Of a stretch of 64,000 nt of DNA, positions 50,315-60,004 are shown piece by piece. The translations under genes were made by a program, and so were the position numbers. The stretch is taken from assembly GCF_023498005.1 (NCBI RefSeq), contig NZ_CP097289.1, positions 4,774,001-4,838,000 of the forward strand, written 5' to 3'. Position 1 is the first letter of the stretch. Every line of letters begins with the position of its first letter. The notes below the pieces were generated by a model that made no database searches, was not told the origin of the DNA, and saw nothing but the letters and a program-made list of their open reading frames with translations. Source of the DNA: Streptomyces durmitorensis. Its GTDB lineage: Bacteria; Actinomycetota; Actinomycetes; Streptomycetales; Streptomycetaceae.

Positions 50315-52195
50315 TCAGCCGTTCTTGATGCGGTTGGTGAGCTCGGTGACCTGGTTGTAGATCGAGCGCCGCTCAGCCATCAGCGCGCGGATCTTGCGGT
50401 CCGCATGCATGACGGTCGTGTGGTCGCGGCCGCCGAACTGCGCGCCGATCTTGGGCAGCGAGAGGTCCGTCAGCTCACGGCAGAGGTACATCGCGATCTG
50501 GCGGGCCGTCACAAGGACGCGGCTGCGCGAGGATCCGCAGAGGTCGTCCACCGTAAGTCCGAAGTAGTCCGCCGTCGCGGCCATGATGGCCGGAGCCGTG
50601 ATCTCCGGAGAGGCGTCCTCGCCGCCCGGGATCAGGTCCTTGAGGACGATCTCCGTCAGGCCCAGGTCCACCGGCTGCCGATTGAGCGAGGCGAAGGCCG
50701 TGACCCGGATCAGCGCGCCCTCGAGCTCACGGATGTTGCGTGAGATGCGGGACGCGATGAACTCCAGGACCTCCGGCGGGGCGTTGAGCTGCTCCTGCAC
50801 CGCCTTCTTACGAAGGATGGCGATACGCGTCTCGAGCTCCGGCGGCTGGACGTCGGTGATCAGCCCCCACTCGAAGCGGTTGCGCAGCCGGTCCTCCAGC
50901 GTCACCAGCTGCTTGGGCGGCCGGTCACTGGAGAGAACGATCTGCTTGTTCGCGTTGTGGAGCGTGTTGAAGGTGTGGAAGAACTCCTCCTGCGTCGACT
51001 CCTTGCTCGCCAGGAACTGGATGTCGTCGACGAGCAGGATGTCCATCTCGCGGTACCGCTTGCGGAAGGTGTCGCCCTTGCCGTCGCGGATGGAGTTGAT
51101 GAACTCGTTCGTGAACTCCTCGGAGCTCACGTAGCGCACGCGCGTGCCGGGATAGAGGCTGCGGGCGTAGTGCCCGATCGCGTGCAGAAGATGCGTTTTG
51201 CCGAGCCCGGACTCTCCGTAGATGAAGAGGGGGTTGTACGCCTTGGCGGGCGCCTCGGCGACGGCGACGGCCGCCGCGTGCGCGAACCGGTTCGAGGCGC
51301 CGATCACGAAGGTGTCGAAGAGGTACTTCGGGTTCAGGCGCGCGGTGGGCTCGCCGGGCGCCGACGCGGGGGCCGGCTGTGCGGCCAGCGGGCCGGGGGC
51401 GCCGTGGCCGTGGACGCCGTGGCCGTTGCCGTGGCCGCCGCCCCGGGGGTCATGGCCTCCGGAACCGGGCGACTGCTCGTGCCGCTCACGCCGGTCGTGG
51501 CGGTCCTGCTGGTCCTGCCGGTCCTGGCGGTGCTGTTCATACGGGGAGCGGCCCTGCGGCGGCTGCGAACGGTAGTCGTGCTGGGGCTGCTGGGGGCTCG
51601 CGTACGGATCCCGCTCGGGGAAGCCGAGCCGCGGCTGCTGCCAGCCGTAGTCGTCCTGCTGCTGGGGCTGCTGCTGCGGCCAGGCGCCGGGACCGGGGCG
51701 CTGGTAGTCGGGGTACGCGGGGCGGGCGGTCGGCAGCTGGTCGGGCCCGCGGCCCGAGGAGTGCTCGTCCGAGGTGCGGCGGCCGTAACCGTCGTACGAG
51801 TCATGTCCCTGACCGGGGCCGGGGTGCTGCTCGGGCTCGTCGTAGCGCTGCTGCTGTTGCTGGCCGGGCTGCTGCTGGAGGGGCGGCGCCGGCGGAGTGG
51901 GCCGGTCCATGGGGTCGCCGACCGAGTCGTCCACCGTGATGGCGATACGGATCGGGCGACCGCACTCGCGGCTCAGCGACTCACTGACGATGGGGGCGAG
52001 CCGTCCCTCGAGCACGCCCTTGGCGAACTCGTTCGGGACGGCGAGGAGCGCGGTGTCGGCCACCAGCGCCAACGGCTGACAGCGTTTGATCCAGCGCTCG
52101 TCCTTCGCGTCGATCCCGTGCCCCCGCCCCTCACCCAGCAGCTGCTCCAGAACTCGTGGCCACACTGCGGCAAGATCGGCAGGTACGTCAGCCAC
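50315..52195 (-). CDS. dnaA: Chromosomal replication initiator DnaA
   Basis: A 626-residue AAA+ protein. The N-terminal DnaB-interaction domain starts [21 protein letters not shown] very long Gln/Pro/His/Gly-rich domain II (about 105-290), typical of Streptomyces DnaA, follows. The AAA+ domain has [13 protein letters not shown] and [13 protein letters not shown]. The C-terminal DNA-binding helix-turn-helix carries the DnaA signature [18 protein letters not shown] 52195 is chosen to match the family start; the open frame continues upstream into the promoter region. It binds the boxes in oriC and in its own promoter. Confidence 0.97.
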   Translation of the reverse strand: MADVPADLAAVWPRVLEQLLGEGRGHGIDAKDERWIKRCQPLALVADTALLAVPNEFAKGVLEGRLAPIVSESLSRECGRPIRIAITVDDSVGDPMDRPTPPAPPLQQQPGQQQQQRYDEPEQHPGPGQGHDSYDGYGRRTSDEHSSGRGPDQLPTARPAYPDYQRPGPGAWPQQQPQQQDDYGWQQPRLGFPERDPYASPQQPQHDYRSQPPQGRSPYEQHRQDRQDQQDRHDRRERHEQSPGSGGHDPRGGGHGNGHGVHGHGAPGPLAAQPAPASAPGEPTARLNPKYLFDTFVIGASNRFAHAAAVAVAEAPAKAYNPLFIYGESGLGKTHLLHAIGHYARSLYPGTRVRYVSSEEFTNEFINSIRDGKGDTFRKRYREMDILLVDDIQFLASKESTQEEFFHTFNTLHNANKQIVLSSDRPPKQLVTLEDRLRNRFEWGLITDVQPPELETRIAILRKKAVQEQLNAPPEVLEFIASRISRNIRELEGALIRVTAFASLNRQPVDLGLTEIVLKDLIPGGEDASPEITAPAIMAATADYFGLTVDDLCGSSRSRVLVTARQIAMYLCRELTDLSLPKIGAQFGGRDHTTVMHADRKIRALMAERRSIYNQVTELTNRIKNG

Positions 52196-52562
52196 AAGGC
52201 ACGCTCTCTCACGGGGTCCCACGAAGGTGTGGTTCTTGGGACGGAAATCGGGATGGGGAGGGAGAAGGGAATGAATCGGAGTTTGGCCAAGGTAGTCAGG
52301 GCAACGGCTGCGGTTCAAGTTGTTGTCCACAGGCTGTGCACAGTGTCTCTCCCTGACGGTCGGTTTGACCGGATGGCGTAGCCCCGCGTACCGTGACCAG
52401 GTCGAGTTGTCGATGGCTGCTGCCGCCTGCCTCCGATGGGCAAAGATCACGATCTGTGATTGTGAAGCGGTGCACTCGGTGCGTATTCGCGAGCTTCTCG
52501 TGGGCGCACGGTGACAGCCAGGCGATGTCCCGCCACCACACAATCATTTCTGGAGCCCCCGA
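52196..52562. promoter_or_regulatory. Divergent dnaA / rpmH promoter region with a DnaA box
   Basis: The 367-base interval between the divergent dnaA and rpmH genes holds both promoters. A consensus DnaA box TTGTCCACA lies at 52323-52331, about 130 bases before the dnaA start, consistent with DnaA autoregulation. No gene is supported here. Confidence 0.65.
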
Positions 52563-52700
52563 GTGAGCAAGCGCACCTTCCAGCCGAACAACCGTCGCCG
52601 CGCCAAGACCCACGGCTTCCGCCTGCGGATGCGCACCCGCGCCGGCCGCGCGATTCTCGCGAACCGTCGTGGCAAGGGTCGCGCCAGCCTTTCCGCTTAA
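52563..52700 (+). CDS. rpmH: 50S ribosomal protein L34
   Basis: A 45-residue, strongly basic protein, [20 protein letters not shown] at the start and ending [11 protein letters not shown], matching L34 over its whole length. The GTG start at 52563 has GGAGC upstream. It is divergent from dnaA and upstream of rnpA, the universal bacterial order. Confidence 0.97.
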   Translation: MSKRTFQPNNRRRAKTHGFRLRMRTRAGRAILANRRGKGRASLSA

Positions 52701-52720
52701 TCGCATTAGGTCATGACGTC

Positions 52721-53092
52721 GTGCTGCCTACCGAGCATCGGCTGAGGCGGCGCGAAGACTTCGCGACCGCGGTACGCCGAGGACGACGGGCCGGACGCCC
52801 GCTTCTCGTCGTCCATCTACGTAGCGGTGCAACGGACCCGCACGCGCCTGGGGAGAGCGTTCCCCAGACGCGTGCGGGTTTCGTCGTGAGCAAGGCCGTT
52901 GGCGGAGCTGTCGTACGCAACAAGGTGAAGCGCAGGCTTCGCCATCTGATGCGTGACCGGGTGGCCCAGCTGCCCCCCGGTAGCCTGGTAGTCGTACGAG
53001 CGTTGCCCGGTGCGGGTGACGCCGCCCATGCACAGCTGGCCCAAGACCTGGACGCCGCTCTTCAGCGGCTGCTGGGAGGGGGCGCTCGATGA
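52721..53092 (+). CDS. rnpA: Ribonuclease P protein component
   Basis: A 123-residue basic protein. The RNR-like motif [12 protein letters not shown] (about 67-78) and the N-terminal [15 protein letters not shown] are diagnostic. It assists RNase P RNA in maturing tRNA 5' ends. GTG 52721 begins LPTEHRLRR; the frame is open far upstream through rpmH but without similarity. Its stop overlaps the yidD start as ATGA (53089-53092). Confidence 0.95.
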   Translation: MLPTEHRLRRREDFATAVRRGRRAGRPLLVVHLRSGATDPHAPGESVPQTRAGFVVSKAVGGAVVRNKVKRRLRHLMRDRVAQLPPGSLVVVRALPGAGDAAHAQLAQDLDAALQRLLGGGAR

Positions 53093-53448
53093 AGTACCCA
53101 CTGCTGGCTCTGATCAAGCTGTATCAGTGGACGATCAGTCCTCTGCTTGGTCCGGTGTGCAAGTACTACCCGTCGTGCTCCCGCTACGGCTACCTGGCCA
53201 TCGACCGGCACGGTGCCATCAAGGGAACGGCGCTTACGGCCTGGCGCATCCTGCGGTGCAATCCGTGGTCGCTCGGTGGTGTCGACCATGTCCCGCCGCG
53301 CAAGCGCCCGCGCTGGCACGAGATGCTGCGTGCCACGTGGCAGGAACGCAAGGGCGGGCCCTCCGCCGCTGGCGTGCCGTCCGGAGAGACCTCCCCGGAT
53401 AACCCGAGCCCGGCCGCCGAGACCCCGTCCCATGCTCAAGGAGCCTGA
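53089..53448 (+). CDS. yidD: YidD membrane protein insertion efficiency factor
   Basis: A 119-residue protein with the YidD core: [20 protein letters not shown], then [15 protein letters not shown] with three conserved Cys, [22 protein letters not shown] and HVP. A variable Pro/Ser-rich tail follows. It is thought to help YidC-dependent insertion. It overlaps rnpA and lies 3 bases before yidC. Confidence 0.95.
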   Translation: MKYPLLALIKLYQWTISPLLGPVCKYYPSCSRYGYLAIDRHGAIKGTALTAWRILRCNPWSLGGVDHVPPRKRPRWHEMLRATWQERKGGPSAAGVPSGETSPDNPSPAAETPSHAQGA

Positions 53449-53451
53449 TTA

Positions 53452-54750
53452 GTGGACACGATTGCCAGTCTGTTCAGCTTCATCACGACACCCGTTTCCT
53501 GGGTCATCGTCCAGTTCCACTCTCTGTACGGGGCGATCTTCGGCCCTGACACGGGCTGGGCCTGGGGCTTGTCCATCGTGTCCCTGGTGATCCTGATCCG
53601 TATCTGCCTGATCCCGCTCTTCGTGAAGCAGATCAAGGCGACCCGGGCGATGCAGACGCTGCAGCCCGAGATGAAGAAGATCCAGGAACGCTACAAGAGC
53701 GACAAGCAGCGTCAGTCCGAAGAGATGATGAAGCTGTACAAGGAGTCGGGCACCAACCCGCTCTCCTCGTGCCTTCCCATCCTGGCGCAGTCGCCGTTCT
53801 TCTTCGCCCTGTACCACGTGCTCTCCGGCATCGCGTCGAACGACACCATCGGCGTCATCGACAAGCCGCTGCTCGAGAGCGCGCAGAAGGCGCACATCTT
53901 CGGCGCCCCGCTGGCCGCGAAGTTCATGGACAGCGAGGAAAAGGTCGCGGCGCTCCACGCCTCGCTGACCGACGTCCGCGTCGTGACCGCGATCATGATC
54001 GTCCTGATGTCGTTCTCTCAGTTCTACACACAGCGCCAGCTGATGACGAAGAACGTGGACACGACGGTCAAGACGCCGTTCATGCAGCAGCAGAAGATGC
54101 TGATGTACGTGTTCCCGATCATGTTCGCCGTGTTCGGCATCAACTTCCCCGTCGGTGTTCTCGTCTACTGGCTGACCACCAACGTGTGGACCATGGGCCA
54201 GCAGATGTTCGTGATCCGCCGGAACCCGACTCCGGGCTCCAAGGCCCAGGCCGCGTTCCTCGAGCGCCTGCAGAAGCAGCTCACGCACACCAAGAAGGTG
54301 CGGGGCCGTGGCAACACGAACGTCATCAAGGCGATCGTCGCCAAGGGCCGTGACCGCAACGAGTTCGAGCGCAAGTTCATCAACGGTCTGAGCAAGGAAG
54401 GCCTGGTGGCCCAGGCCGACGGTTCCGTCGCGCCGAGCGAGTCCGCCGTCGCCACGGAGACCGAGGACGGCACTCCGGCCGCCGGTGGCGGTGCCCCGAA
54501 GCGGCAGCAGCCCAAGCGTCAGAGCAAGTCGCAGCGCCAGTCCGCCGCCGCACACGGCAAGGCGGAGAGCGACACGGAGACGCCTTCGGATGCGAAGACG
54601 TCGCTGGAGAAGACTCCGGACGAGCCTGAGGACGCCGCTCCCAAGGGCAAGGCCGCGGGCGGCAAGACCGGGTCAGGGAACGCACGCAGCCAAGCCAAGT
54701 CCGGGCAGCGCAAGGGCCAGCAGCGCCCCAAGCACCCGACGAAGAAGTAG
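53452..54750 (+). CDS. yidC: YidC/Oxa1 membrane protein insertase
   Basis: A 432-residue protein with the conserved five-helix YidC core: helices around [34 protein letters not shown] (with the key Arg in the groove), [19 protein letters not shown], and later helices ending [18 protein letters not shown]. There is a long basic and Glu/Ala-rich cytoplasmic tail (about 270-432). It lacks the large periplasmic domain of Gram-negative YidC. It inserts and folds membrane proteins. GTG 53452. Confidence 0.96.
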   Translation: MDTIASLFSFITTPVSWVIVQFHSLYGAIFGPDTGWAWGLSIVSLVILIRICLIPLFVKQIKATRAMQTLQPEMKKIQERYKSDKQRQSEEMMKLYKESGTNPLSSCLPILAQSPFFFALYHVLSGIASNDTIGVIDKPLLESAQKAHIFGAPLAAKFMDSEEKVAALHASLTDVRVVTAIMIVLMSFSQFYTQRQLMTKNVDTTVKTPFMQQQKMLMYVFPIMFAVFGINFPVGVLVYWLTTNVWTMGQQMFVIRRNPTPGSKAQAAFLERLQKQLTHTKKVRGRGNTNVIKAIVAKGRDRNEFERKFINGLSKEGLVAQADGSVAPSESAVATETEDGTPAAGGGAPKRQQPKRQSKSQRQSAAAHGKAESDTETPSDAKTSLEKTPDEPEDAAPKGKAAGGKTGSGNARSQAKSGQRKGQQRPKHPTKK

Positions 54751-54764
54751 AAGGAGTCCATCCC

Positions 54765-55286
54765 GTGACGGAAGGCACCACCGCCCCCGCCGAGGCCGAG
54801 GTCGAGGCCGGCGACACTCTTACCCGCCTTGAGCAGGAGGGCGAGATCGCGGCGGACTACCTCGAGGGTCTGCTGGACATCGCCGATCTCGACGGCGACA
54901 TCGACATGGACGTCGAGGCCGACCGCGCCGCTGTCTCGATCATCAGCGACTCGAACAGCCGCGATCTGCAGAAGCTCGTCGGCCGTGACGGTGAGGTCCT
55001 GGAGGCGCTCCAGGAGCTGACGCGCCTCGCGGTGCACCGTGAGACCGGTGACCGCAGCCGCCTGATGCTGGACATCGCGGGCTACCGCGCCAAGAAGCGC
55101 GAGGAGCTCTCCGAGCTGGGTGCCAAGGCCGCGGCCGAGGTGAAGAGCTCCGGTGAGCCGGTCAACCTCAAGCCGATGACGCCCTTCGAGCGCAAGGTCG
55201 TGCATGATGCGGTCAAGGCCGCCGGTCTGCGCAGCGAGTCGGAGGGCGAGGAGCCGCAGCGCTTCGTCGTTGTGCTTCCCGCCTGA
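54765..55286 (+). CDS. khpB: KhpB/Jag RNA-binding protein (KH and R3H domains)
   Basis: A 173-residue protein: an acidic N-terminus, a KH-like domain (about 60-100, with LVGRDGEVLEALQEL) and a C-terminal R3H domain (about 110-173) with PMTPFERKVVHDAV. Jag/KhpB proteins bind RNA and influence cell elongation and division. It lies directly after yidC, as in most Gram-positive bacteria. GTG 54765 has AAGGAG upstream, and a terminator follows. Confidence 0.93.
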   Translation: MTEGTTAPAEAEVEAGDTLTRLEQEGEIAADYLEGLLDIADLDGDIDMDVEADRAAVSIISDSNSRDLQKLVGRDGEVLEALQELTRLAVHRETGDRSRLMLDIAGYRAKKREELSELGAKAAAEVKSSGEPVNLKPMTPFERKVVHDAVKAAGLRSESEGEEPQRFVVVLPA

Positions 55287-55301
55287 TCGCACGTCGTTTT
55301 C

Positions 55302-55336
55302 CCGGCCCCGTCTGTTCACAGGCGGGGCCGGTCTTT
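55302..55336 (+). terminator. Terminator after khpB
   Basis: CCGGCCCCG ... CGGGGCCGG hairpin followed by TCTTTT. Confidence 0.85.
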
Positions 55337-55384
55337 TCAGCCTGATAGTCAGCCACCCCAGTGCGGTACGGAAGGACGGTCCCC

Positions 55385-56101
55385 GTGACGGAGGCAGCGG
55401 AGCTCCCCTCGGCGCCCGAGCAGGCCCGGGCGGTATTCGGTGAGCGCTTCTCGGACGCGGTCCGGTACGCGGAGTTGCTGGCCGATGCGGGAGTGCAGCG
55501 CGGCCTGATCGGTCCTCGCGAAGTGCCTCGACTGTGGGAGCGGCATCTGCTGAACTGCGCGGTCCTCTCCGAGGTCGTGCCCGAGAACGTAATGGTCTGT
55601 GATGTCGGCTCGGGGGCGGGCCTGCCGGGCATTCCGCTGGCTCTCGTCCGGCCGGACCTGAAGATCACGTTGCTTGAACCCCTGCTGCGCCGGACGACCT
55701 TTCTCACCGAAGTGGTCGAGCTGCTCGGACTCGACCACGTGACGGTGGTGCGTGGGCGCGCCGAGGAGGTCCTTGGCAAGCTGCCTCCCGTCCACGTGGT
55801 GACCGCGCGGGCCGTTGCGCCACTGGACCGTCTTGCGGCCTGGGGAGTGCCTCTCCTGCGCCCCTATGGGGAGATGCTGTTGCTCAAGGGCGACACGGCC
55901 GAGGAAGAGGTCAAGGCCGCGGGGGCCGCTCTGGGCAAGCTCGGCGCGGTGACCACCTCGGTGCTGCACGTCGGTGAGGGAGTGGTGGACCCGCTGTCAA
56001 CGGTCGTGCGGGTGGAGGTCGGGGAGAGCCCCGGCGGTGTGCGCTTCGCGGCCAAGCGCGCGAAGGCTGCCCGGACGGGGCGGACGCGGCGTCGTCGCTG
56101 A
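55385..56101 (+). CDS. rsmG: 16S rRNA (guanine527-N7)-methyltransferase RsmG
   Basis: A 238-residue enzyme with the SAM-binding motif CDVGSGAGLPGIPLAL (about 77-92) and the family blocks WERHLLNCAVL and VTARAVAPLDRLAAW. It methylates G527 of 16S rRNA; loss gives low-level streptomycin resistance and, in Streptomyces, can raise antibiotic production. GTG 55385 follows GGAAGGA. The C-terminus is Arg-rich. Confidence 0.95.
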   Translation: MTEAAELPSAPEQARAVFGERFSDAVRYAELLADAGVQRGLIGPREVPRLWERHLLNCAVLSEVVPENVMVCDVGSGAGLPGIPLALVRPDLKITLLEPLLRRTTFLTEVVELLGLDHVTVVRGRAEEVLGKLPPVHVVTARAVAPLDRLAAWGVPLLRPYGEMLLLKGDTAEEEVKAAGAALGKLGAVTTSVLHVGEGVVDPLSTVVRVEVGESPGGVRFAAKRAKAARTGRTRRRR

Positions 56102-56216
56102 GCGATTACACCCTCGTCGTTCATCCGTCCTGACGACGAGCCGTACTCCACAAAAGCTGCCAAACGTACGCATACCGGGGTGTCGCGCAAGCGGCACCCC
56201 GGCTGCCGTGCATCGT

Positions 56217-56230
56217 GTTTCACGTGAAAC
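56217..56230. other. parS: parS site 1
   Basis: Perfect GTTTCACGTGAAAC palindrome in the rsmG-parA spacer; binding site for ParB. Confidence 0.9.
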
Positions 56231-56322
56231 GTCGCTCACTGCTGCATGGCATCATCAGTCGCGGCCGCGCTGCGGAACCTCGCGACCGGCGGCCACTCGG
56301 TTCCCTCGATAAGGGAACGGAG

Positions 56323-56349
56323 TTGTCCACAGAGGTGGATTCGTCCACA
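56323..56349. promoter_or_regulatory. Two DnaA-box-like 9-mers upstream of parA
   Basis: TTGTCCACA (56323-56331), a consensus DnaA box, and TCGTCCACA (56341-56349), a near match, occur in the same orientation, 18 bases apart, 37-63 bases before the chosen parA start. Confidence 0.55.
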
Positions 56350-56385
56350 GAAGACCGGGCCTCGCTGGTTCACGACCCTCAAAGC

Positions 56386-57462
56386 ATGGGAGGCTCTGTT
56401 CATTGCGAGCCTGAAGTCGAGGAGAGTGAATCCTTGCGGTCCGACGCCAACATCGCGGGACCGATGACCGATCCGGTCCCCGGTCCCCGTACCGAGTCGG
56501 CGGGGGAGGATGTTTCACGTGAAACACCGCCCCCGATGGACGACACCCCTATCGGTCGTGCTGCCCAACTGGCGGTGGAAGCCCTGGGCCGTGCAGGCGA
56601 GGGCCTGCCACGACCCGAGCAGACCCGAGTCATGGTGGTTGCCAATCAGAAGGGTGGAGTGGGCAAGACGACGACAACCGTCAACCTCGCCGCTTCGCTC
56701 GCTCTGCACGGCGCGCGCGTCTTGGTCATCGACCTCGACCCGCAGGGCAACGCCTCCACGGCTCTGGGCATCGACCACCACGCGGAAGTGCCGTCCATCT
56801 ACGACGTGTTGATCGACAGCAAGCCGCTCTCCGAAGTCGTGCAGCCGGTCCCTGATGTCGAGGGACTGTTCTGCGCCCCGGCCACCATCGATCTCGCCGG
56901 TGCGGAGATCGAGCTGGTGTCACTGGTGGCGCGGGAGAGCCGACTGCAACGGGCGATCCAGGCGTACGAGCAGCCGCTGGACTACATCCTCATCGACTGC
57001 CCTCCGTCGCTCGGTCTGCTGACGGTCAACGCTCTGGTTGCCGGCGCGGAGGTGCTGATCCCCATCCAGTGCGAGTACTACGCACTGGAAGGCCTCGGCC
57101 AGCTCCTGCGCAACGTCGATCTGGTGCGGGGGCACCTCAACCCCCATCTGCACGTCTCGACGATCCTGCTCACCATGTACGACGGCCGCACCCGGCTCGC
57201 CTCACAGGTGGCGGACGAGGTGCGCACCCACTTCGGCGAGGAGGTCCTGCGGACGAGCATTCCCCGCTCGGTCCGCATCTCCGAGGCGCCGAGCTACGGC
57301 CAGACCGTGCTCACCTACGATCCGGGGTCGAGCGGTGCCCTCTCGTACTTCGAGGCGGCACGGGAGATCGCGCTACGCGGCGTCGGTATTCGCTACGACG
57401 TACAGCACGCCCACATGGGCGCCCAGAATGATCAGCACAGCACGACGGAGGGGATGCAGTGA
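56386..57462 (+). CDS. parA: ParA chromosome-partition ATPase
   Basis: A 358-residue Walker-type ATPase. After an acidic N-terminal extension come the deviant P-loop [20 protein letters not shown] (about residue 87 on), [28 protein letters not shown], and a C-terminal block [15 protein letters not shown]. It drives ParB-parS complexes, and in Streptomyces organises origins toward hyphal tips and spores. The frame is open from 56215. ATG 56386 is my choice by family length; 56464 is an alternative. A second parS site lies within the coding sequence. Its stop overlaps the parB start as GTGA. Confidence 0.93.
   Translation: MGGSVHCEPEVEESESLRSDANIAGPMTDPVPGPRTESAGEDVSRETPPPMDDTPIGRAAQLAVEALGRAGEGLPRPEQTRVMVVANQKGGVGKTTTTVNLAASLALHGARVLVIDLDPQGNASTALGIDHHAEVPSIYDVLIDSKPLSEVVQPVPDVEGLFCAPATIDLAGAEIELVSLVARESRLQRAIQAYEQPLDYILIDCPPSLGLLTVNALVAGAEVLIPIQCEYYALEGLGQLLRNVDLVRGHLNPHLHVSTILLTMYDGRTRLASQVADEVRTHFGEEVLRTSIPRSVRISEAPSYGQTVLTYDPGSSGALSYFEAAREIALRGVGIRYDVQHAHMGAQNDQHSTTEGMQ
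56512..56525. other. parS: parS site 2, inside parA
   Basis: Perfect GTTTCACGTGAAAC read as part of the codons for Val-Ser-Arg-Glu-Thr. Confidence 0.9.
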
Positions 57463-58571
57463 GCGAGCGACGGAGAGGGCTGGGCCGTGGCCTCGGCGCC
57501 CTGATCCCTGCGGCCCCGACGGAGAAGTCGACCGCCCAGGCCATGAGTGGAGCTTCGGCTTCCCCCAGTGCCGTACCGGTGCTCACCGCCGAGCGGGGTG
57601 TGGCGGCCGCGAAGGTGGCGGCGCTCCCGCAGAGCCCCGTTTCACATGAAACGGAGCAGCCGCCGAACGCAGCGGTGGAGGCCGAGGAGAGTCCTGTCGG
57701 TGCGCACTTCGCCGAACTGCCTCTCGACTTCATCACGCCCAACCCGAGGCAGCCCCGTGAGGTCTTCGACGAGGATGCCCTCGCCGAGCTGGTGACCTCC
57801 ATCAAGGAGGTCGGGCTTCTCCAGCCTGTCGTCGTACGGCAGGTAGGGCCCTCGCGCTACGAGCTCATCATGGGCGAGCGGCGCTGGCGGGCTTGCCGTG
57901 AGGCAGGGCTTGAGCGCATCCCGTCGATCGTCCGCGCGACGGACGACGAGAAGCTTCTCCTGGACGCGCTCCTTGAGAACCTGCACCGTGCGCAGCTGAA
58001 CCCGCTGGAAGAGGCTGCCGCCTACGACCAGCTGCTCAGGGACTTCAACTGCACACACGATCAGCTGGCGGACCGGATCGGCCGTTCCCGCCCGCAGGTC
58101 TCGAACACGCTGCGGCTGCTGAAGCTGTCCCCGGCGGTACAGCGCAGGGTCGCTGCCGGAGTGCTCTCCGCGGGCCATGCTCGTGCTCTGCTGTCCGTCG
58201 AGGACTCGGAGGAGCAGGACCGCCTGGCGCATCGGATCGTGGCCGAGGGTCTCTCGGTGCGTGCTGTCGAGGAGATCGTGACCCTCATGGGTTCGCGGCC
58301 GCAGAGTGCCCCGCGGGCCAAGGGGCCGCGTGCGGGCGGTCGGGTGTCGCCGTCGCTGACCAGCCTCGCCACTCGTCTCTCCGACCGGTTCGAGACCCGC
58401 GTGAGGGTGGACCTGGGGCAGAAGAAGGGCAAGATCGTCGTCGACTTCGCTTCGCTGGAAGACCTGGAGCGCATCCTCACGACCCTCGCCCCGGGCGAGG
58501 GTCCGGTTCTGAAGAACGGACTCGCCGAGGACTCCGCCGAGGACGAGGCATCCGAGGGCGAAGAGGCCTGA
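57459..58571 (+). CDS. parB: ParB chromosome-partition CTPase
   Basis: A 370-residue protein. It starts [16 protein letters not shown], the conserved ParA-stimulating N-terminus. A ParB/CTP-binding domain includes [12 protein letters not shown] and [12 protein letters not shown] (arginine patch). A helix-turn-helix lies around [18 protein letters not shown], and a C-terminal dimerisation domain ends the protein. It loads on parS and spreads along DNA. A one-mismatch parS (57639-57652) is embedded in its own coding sequence. It is coupled to parA by a four-base overlap; a strong terminator follows. Confidence 0.97.
   Translation: MSERRRGLGRGLGALIPAAPTEKSTAQAMSGASASPSAVPVLTAERGVAAAKVAALPQSPVSHETEQPPNAAVEAEESPVGAHFAELPLDFITPNPRQPREVFDEDALAELVTSIKEVGLLQPVVVRQVGPSRYELIMGERRWRACREAGLERIPSIVRATDDEKLLLDALLENLHRAQLNPLEEAAAYDQLLRDFNCTHDQLADRIGRSRPQVSNTLRLLKLSPAVQRRVAAGVLSAGHARALLSVEDSEEQDRLAHRIVAEGLSVRAVEEIVTLMGSRPQSAPRAKGPRAGGRVSPSLTSLATRLSDRFETRVRVDLGQKKGKIVVDFASLEDLERILTTLAPGEGPVLKNGLAEDSAEDEASEGEEA
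57639..57652. other. parS: parS-like site with one mismatch, inside parB
   Basis: GTTTCACATGAAAC has one change from the consensus palindrome. Confidence 0.75.
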
Positions 58572-58591
58572 GCCTCATCAGCCAGTCCGCA

Positions 58592-58636
58592 AGAGCGGGC
58601 CGTGTCCGGTGTGTACCGGAACACGGCCCGCTCTTT
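58592..58636 (+). terminator. Terminator after parB
   Basis: Long hairpin with AAGAGCGGGCCGTGT and ACACGGCCCGCTCTT arms and an inner CCGG...CCGG, then TTGCTTTCTT. Confidence 0.85.
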
Positions 58637-58731
58637 GCTTTCTTACGGTATCGGTGCAATCGCATCGTGGATACGATGCGATTGGGTATGGCGCATCCAG
58701 CTGGCGACACCTCATTGGGGAGGGGAGGGCC

Positions 58732-58989
58732 ATGCGATCGGTGAGCCGCACCGGATTGATGACTGCGGGCCTTGGGCTGGGAGCCGTCGGCGGATTCGTC
58801 GGCAGCCTGCTGAAGGAACGGAGCGCTCTGACTGCCGCCCGTGATGCGGCGGGCGAAGGAAGTGAGGAACAGCCTTCATGGGGCGTCGGCTCGTACCGCT
58901 CACGCTGGACAACCTTCCGGACCTTCCCCAGCGTTGCCGGACGTGTGTCTTCTGGGAGCTGGACCCGGTCAGCGGCCAAGCCGCGGTAA
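58732..58989 (+). CDS. Small hypothetical membrane-associated protein overlapping the acetyltransferase gene
   Basis: An 85-residue ORF with an excellent ribosome site (GGGGAGGGGAGGG) before ATG 58732. The product starts MRSVSRTGLMTAGLGLGAVG and has a short hydrophobic Gly-rich helix (about 8-25) followed by a basic and acidic region. The last 37 codons overlap the next gene in another frame and look like read-through of its sequence, so only the first half may be conserved. I do not recognise the family. Confidence 0.55.
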   Translation: MRSVSRTGLMTAGLGLGAVGGFVGSLLKERSALTAARDAAGEGSEEQPSWGVGSYRSRWTTFRTFPSVAGRVSSGSWTRSAAKPR

Positions 58990-59495
58990 AGGCCGGTACG
59001 CCGGAGCTGGAGAAGGAAGCGTGGATCTCCGCCGTCCTGCTGGAGTGGGGATCGTGCGGCCGAGTCGTCTACGTCGACGATGTTCCAGTGGGCTTCGTGC
59101 TGTACGCCCCGCCGGCGTACGTGCCACGCGCCACCGCCTTCCCGACAAGCCCCGTGTCCCCCGATGCCGTGCAGCTGATGACCGCCTGGATCATGCCGGG
59201 CTATCAGGGCCAGGGGCTCGGCCGGGTGATCGTCCAGACGGTGGCGAAGGATCTGCTGCGACGCGGGTTCAAGGCGATCGAAGCCTTCGGTGATGCTCGG
59301 TGGGAGAAGCCCGCGTGTGTGCTGCCCGCCGATCATCTACTGGCGGTGGGCTTCAAGACGGTCCGTCCGCATCCCTCGTATCCACGGCTGAGGCTTGAGC
59401 TGCGTACGACGCTCTCCTGGAAGGAGGACGTCGAGTTGGCGCTCGACCGACTGCTCGGGGCGGTGCAGAAGGAGCCTGTGCTCCGACCGCTCTGA
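58878..59495 (+). CDS. GNAT family N-acetyltransferase
   Basis: A 205-residue protein. The GNAT acetyl-CoA motif lies around MPGYQGQGLGRVIVQTVAKDLL (Q-G-x-G-L-G-R, about 110-130), preceded by a beta-strand ending LMTAWIM. The N-terminus has a Cys-rich stretch (QRCRTCVFWELDP). The substrate is unknown. ATG 58878 lies inside the upstream small ORF. The gene follows parAB at many streptomycete origins, with the thioredoxin genes convergent beyond it. Confidence 0.88.
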   Translation: MGRRLVPLTLDNLPDLPQRCRTCVFWELDPVSGQAAVKAGTPELEKEAWISAVLLEWGSCGRVVYVDDVPVGFVLYAPPAYVPRATAFPTSPVSPDAVQLMTAWIMPGYQGQGLGRVIVQTVAKDLLRRGFKAIEAFGDARWEKPACVLPADHLLAVGFKTVRPHPSYPRLRLELRTTLSWKEDVELALDRLLGAVQKEPVLRPL

Positions 59496-59551
59496 CCCCC
59501 ACACCCGGCACTCACTCCAGCTGTTCACTCCTGTCATGCGAACCTGTCATG

Positions 59552-59585
59552 CGAATGGGCCAACCCCGGAGGGTTGGCCCATTCG
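59552..59585. terminator. Bidirectional terminator between acetyltransferase and trxA
   Basis: Perfect 15-base arms CGAATGGGCCAACCC and GGGTTGGCCCATTCG around CGGA. It ends two bases before a parS site. Confidence 0.85.
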
Positions 59586-59586
59586 T

Positions 59587-59600
59587 GTTTCACGTGAAAC
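59587..59600. other. parS: parS site, trxA 3' region
   Basis: Perfect GTTTCACGTGAAAC in the short spacer between convergent genes. Confidence 0.9.
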
Positions 59601-59628
59601 ATCGCGTCGCTCGTTGCGACGCCGCTCG

Positions 59629-59961
59629 CTACTCGGCGATGAAGTCCGCGAGGTCGCGCTCCAGAGCGGCCTTCGGCTTGGCGCCGACGATCGTCTTGGC
59701 CACCTCGCCACCCTGGTACACGTTCAGGGTCGGGATGGACATGACGCCGTACTTGGCGGCGATGCCCGGGTTCTCGTCGATGTTGAGCTTGACGATCTCG
59801 ATCTTGTCGCCGTGCTCGGCCGCGATCGCCTCGAGGGACGGGGCGATCTGGCGGCACGGACCGCACCAGGCGGCCCAGAAGTCCACCAGGACGGGCTTGT
59901 CGTTCTTCAGGACGTCTTCCTCGAAGGAGGCGTCGGTCACGTTCTTCAGAGTGCCGGCCAC
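59629..59961 (-). CDS. trxA: Thioredoxin
   Basis: A 110-residue protein with the redox site WCGPC in VDFWAAWCGPCRQIAP and the cis-Pro segment SIPTLNVYQGG. It reduces cytoplasmic disulfides using electrons from TrxB, encoded 43 bases upstream in the same direction. GTG 59961 follows AAGGAG. The frame is open further upstream into trxB but without similarity. Confidence 0.97.
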   Translation of the reverse strand: MAGTLKNVTDASFEEDVLKNDKPVLVDFWAAWCGPCRQIAPSLEAIAAEHGDKIEIVKLNIDENPGIAAKYGVMSIPTLNVYQGGEVAKTIVGAKPKAALERDLADFIAE

Positions 59962-60004
59962 GGCGGGCTCCTTAACTTGGTGGTGCGGTGGGGAGGATGG
60001 GATG

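Noticed and set aside
49637..50360. Several overlapping ORFs of 60-154 codons in the dnaA-dnaN spacer
   Set aside because: They lie in oriC, are rich in Cys/Trp/Pro from DnaA-box sequence, differ in frame and have no ribosome sites.
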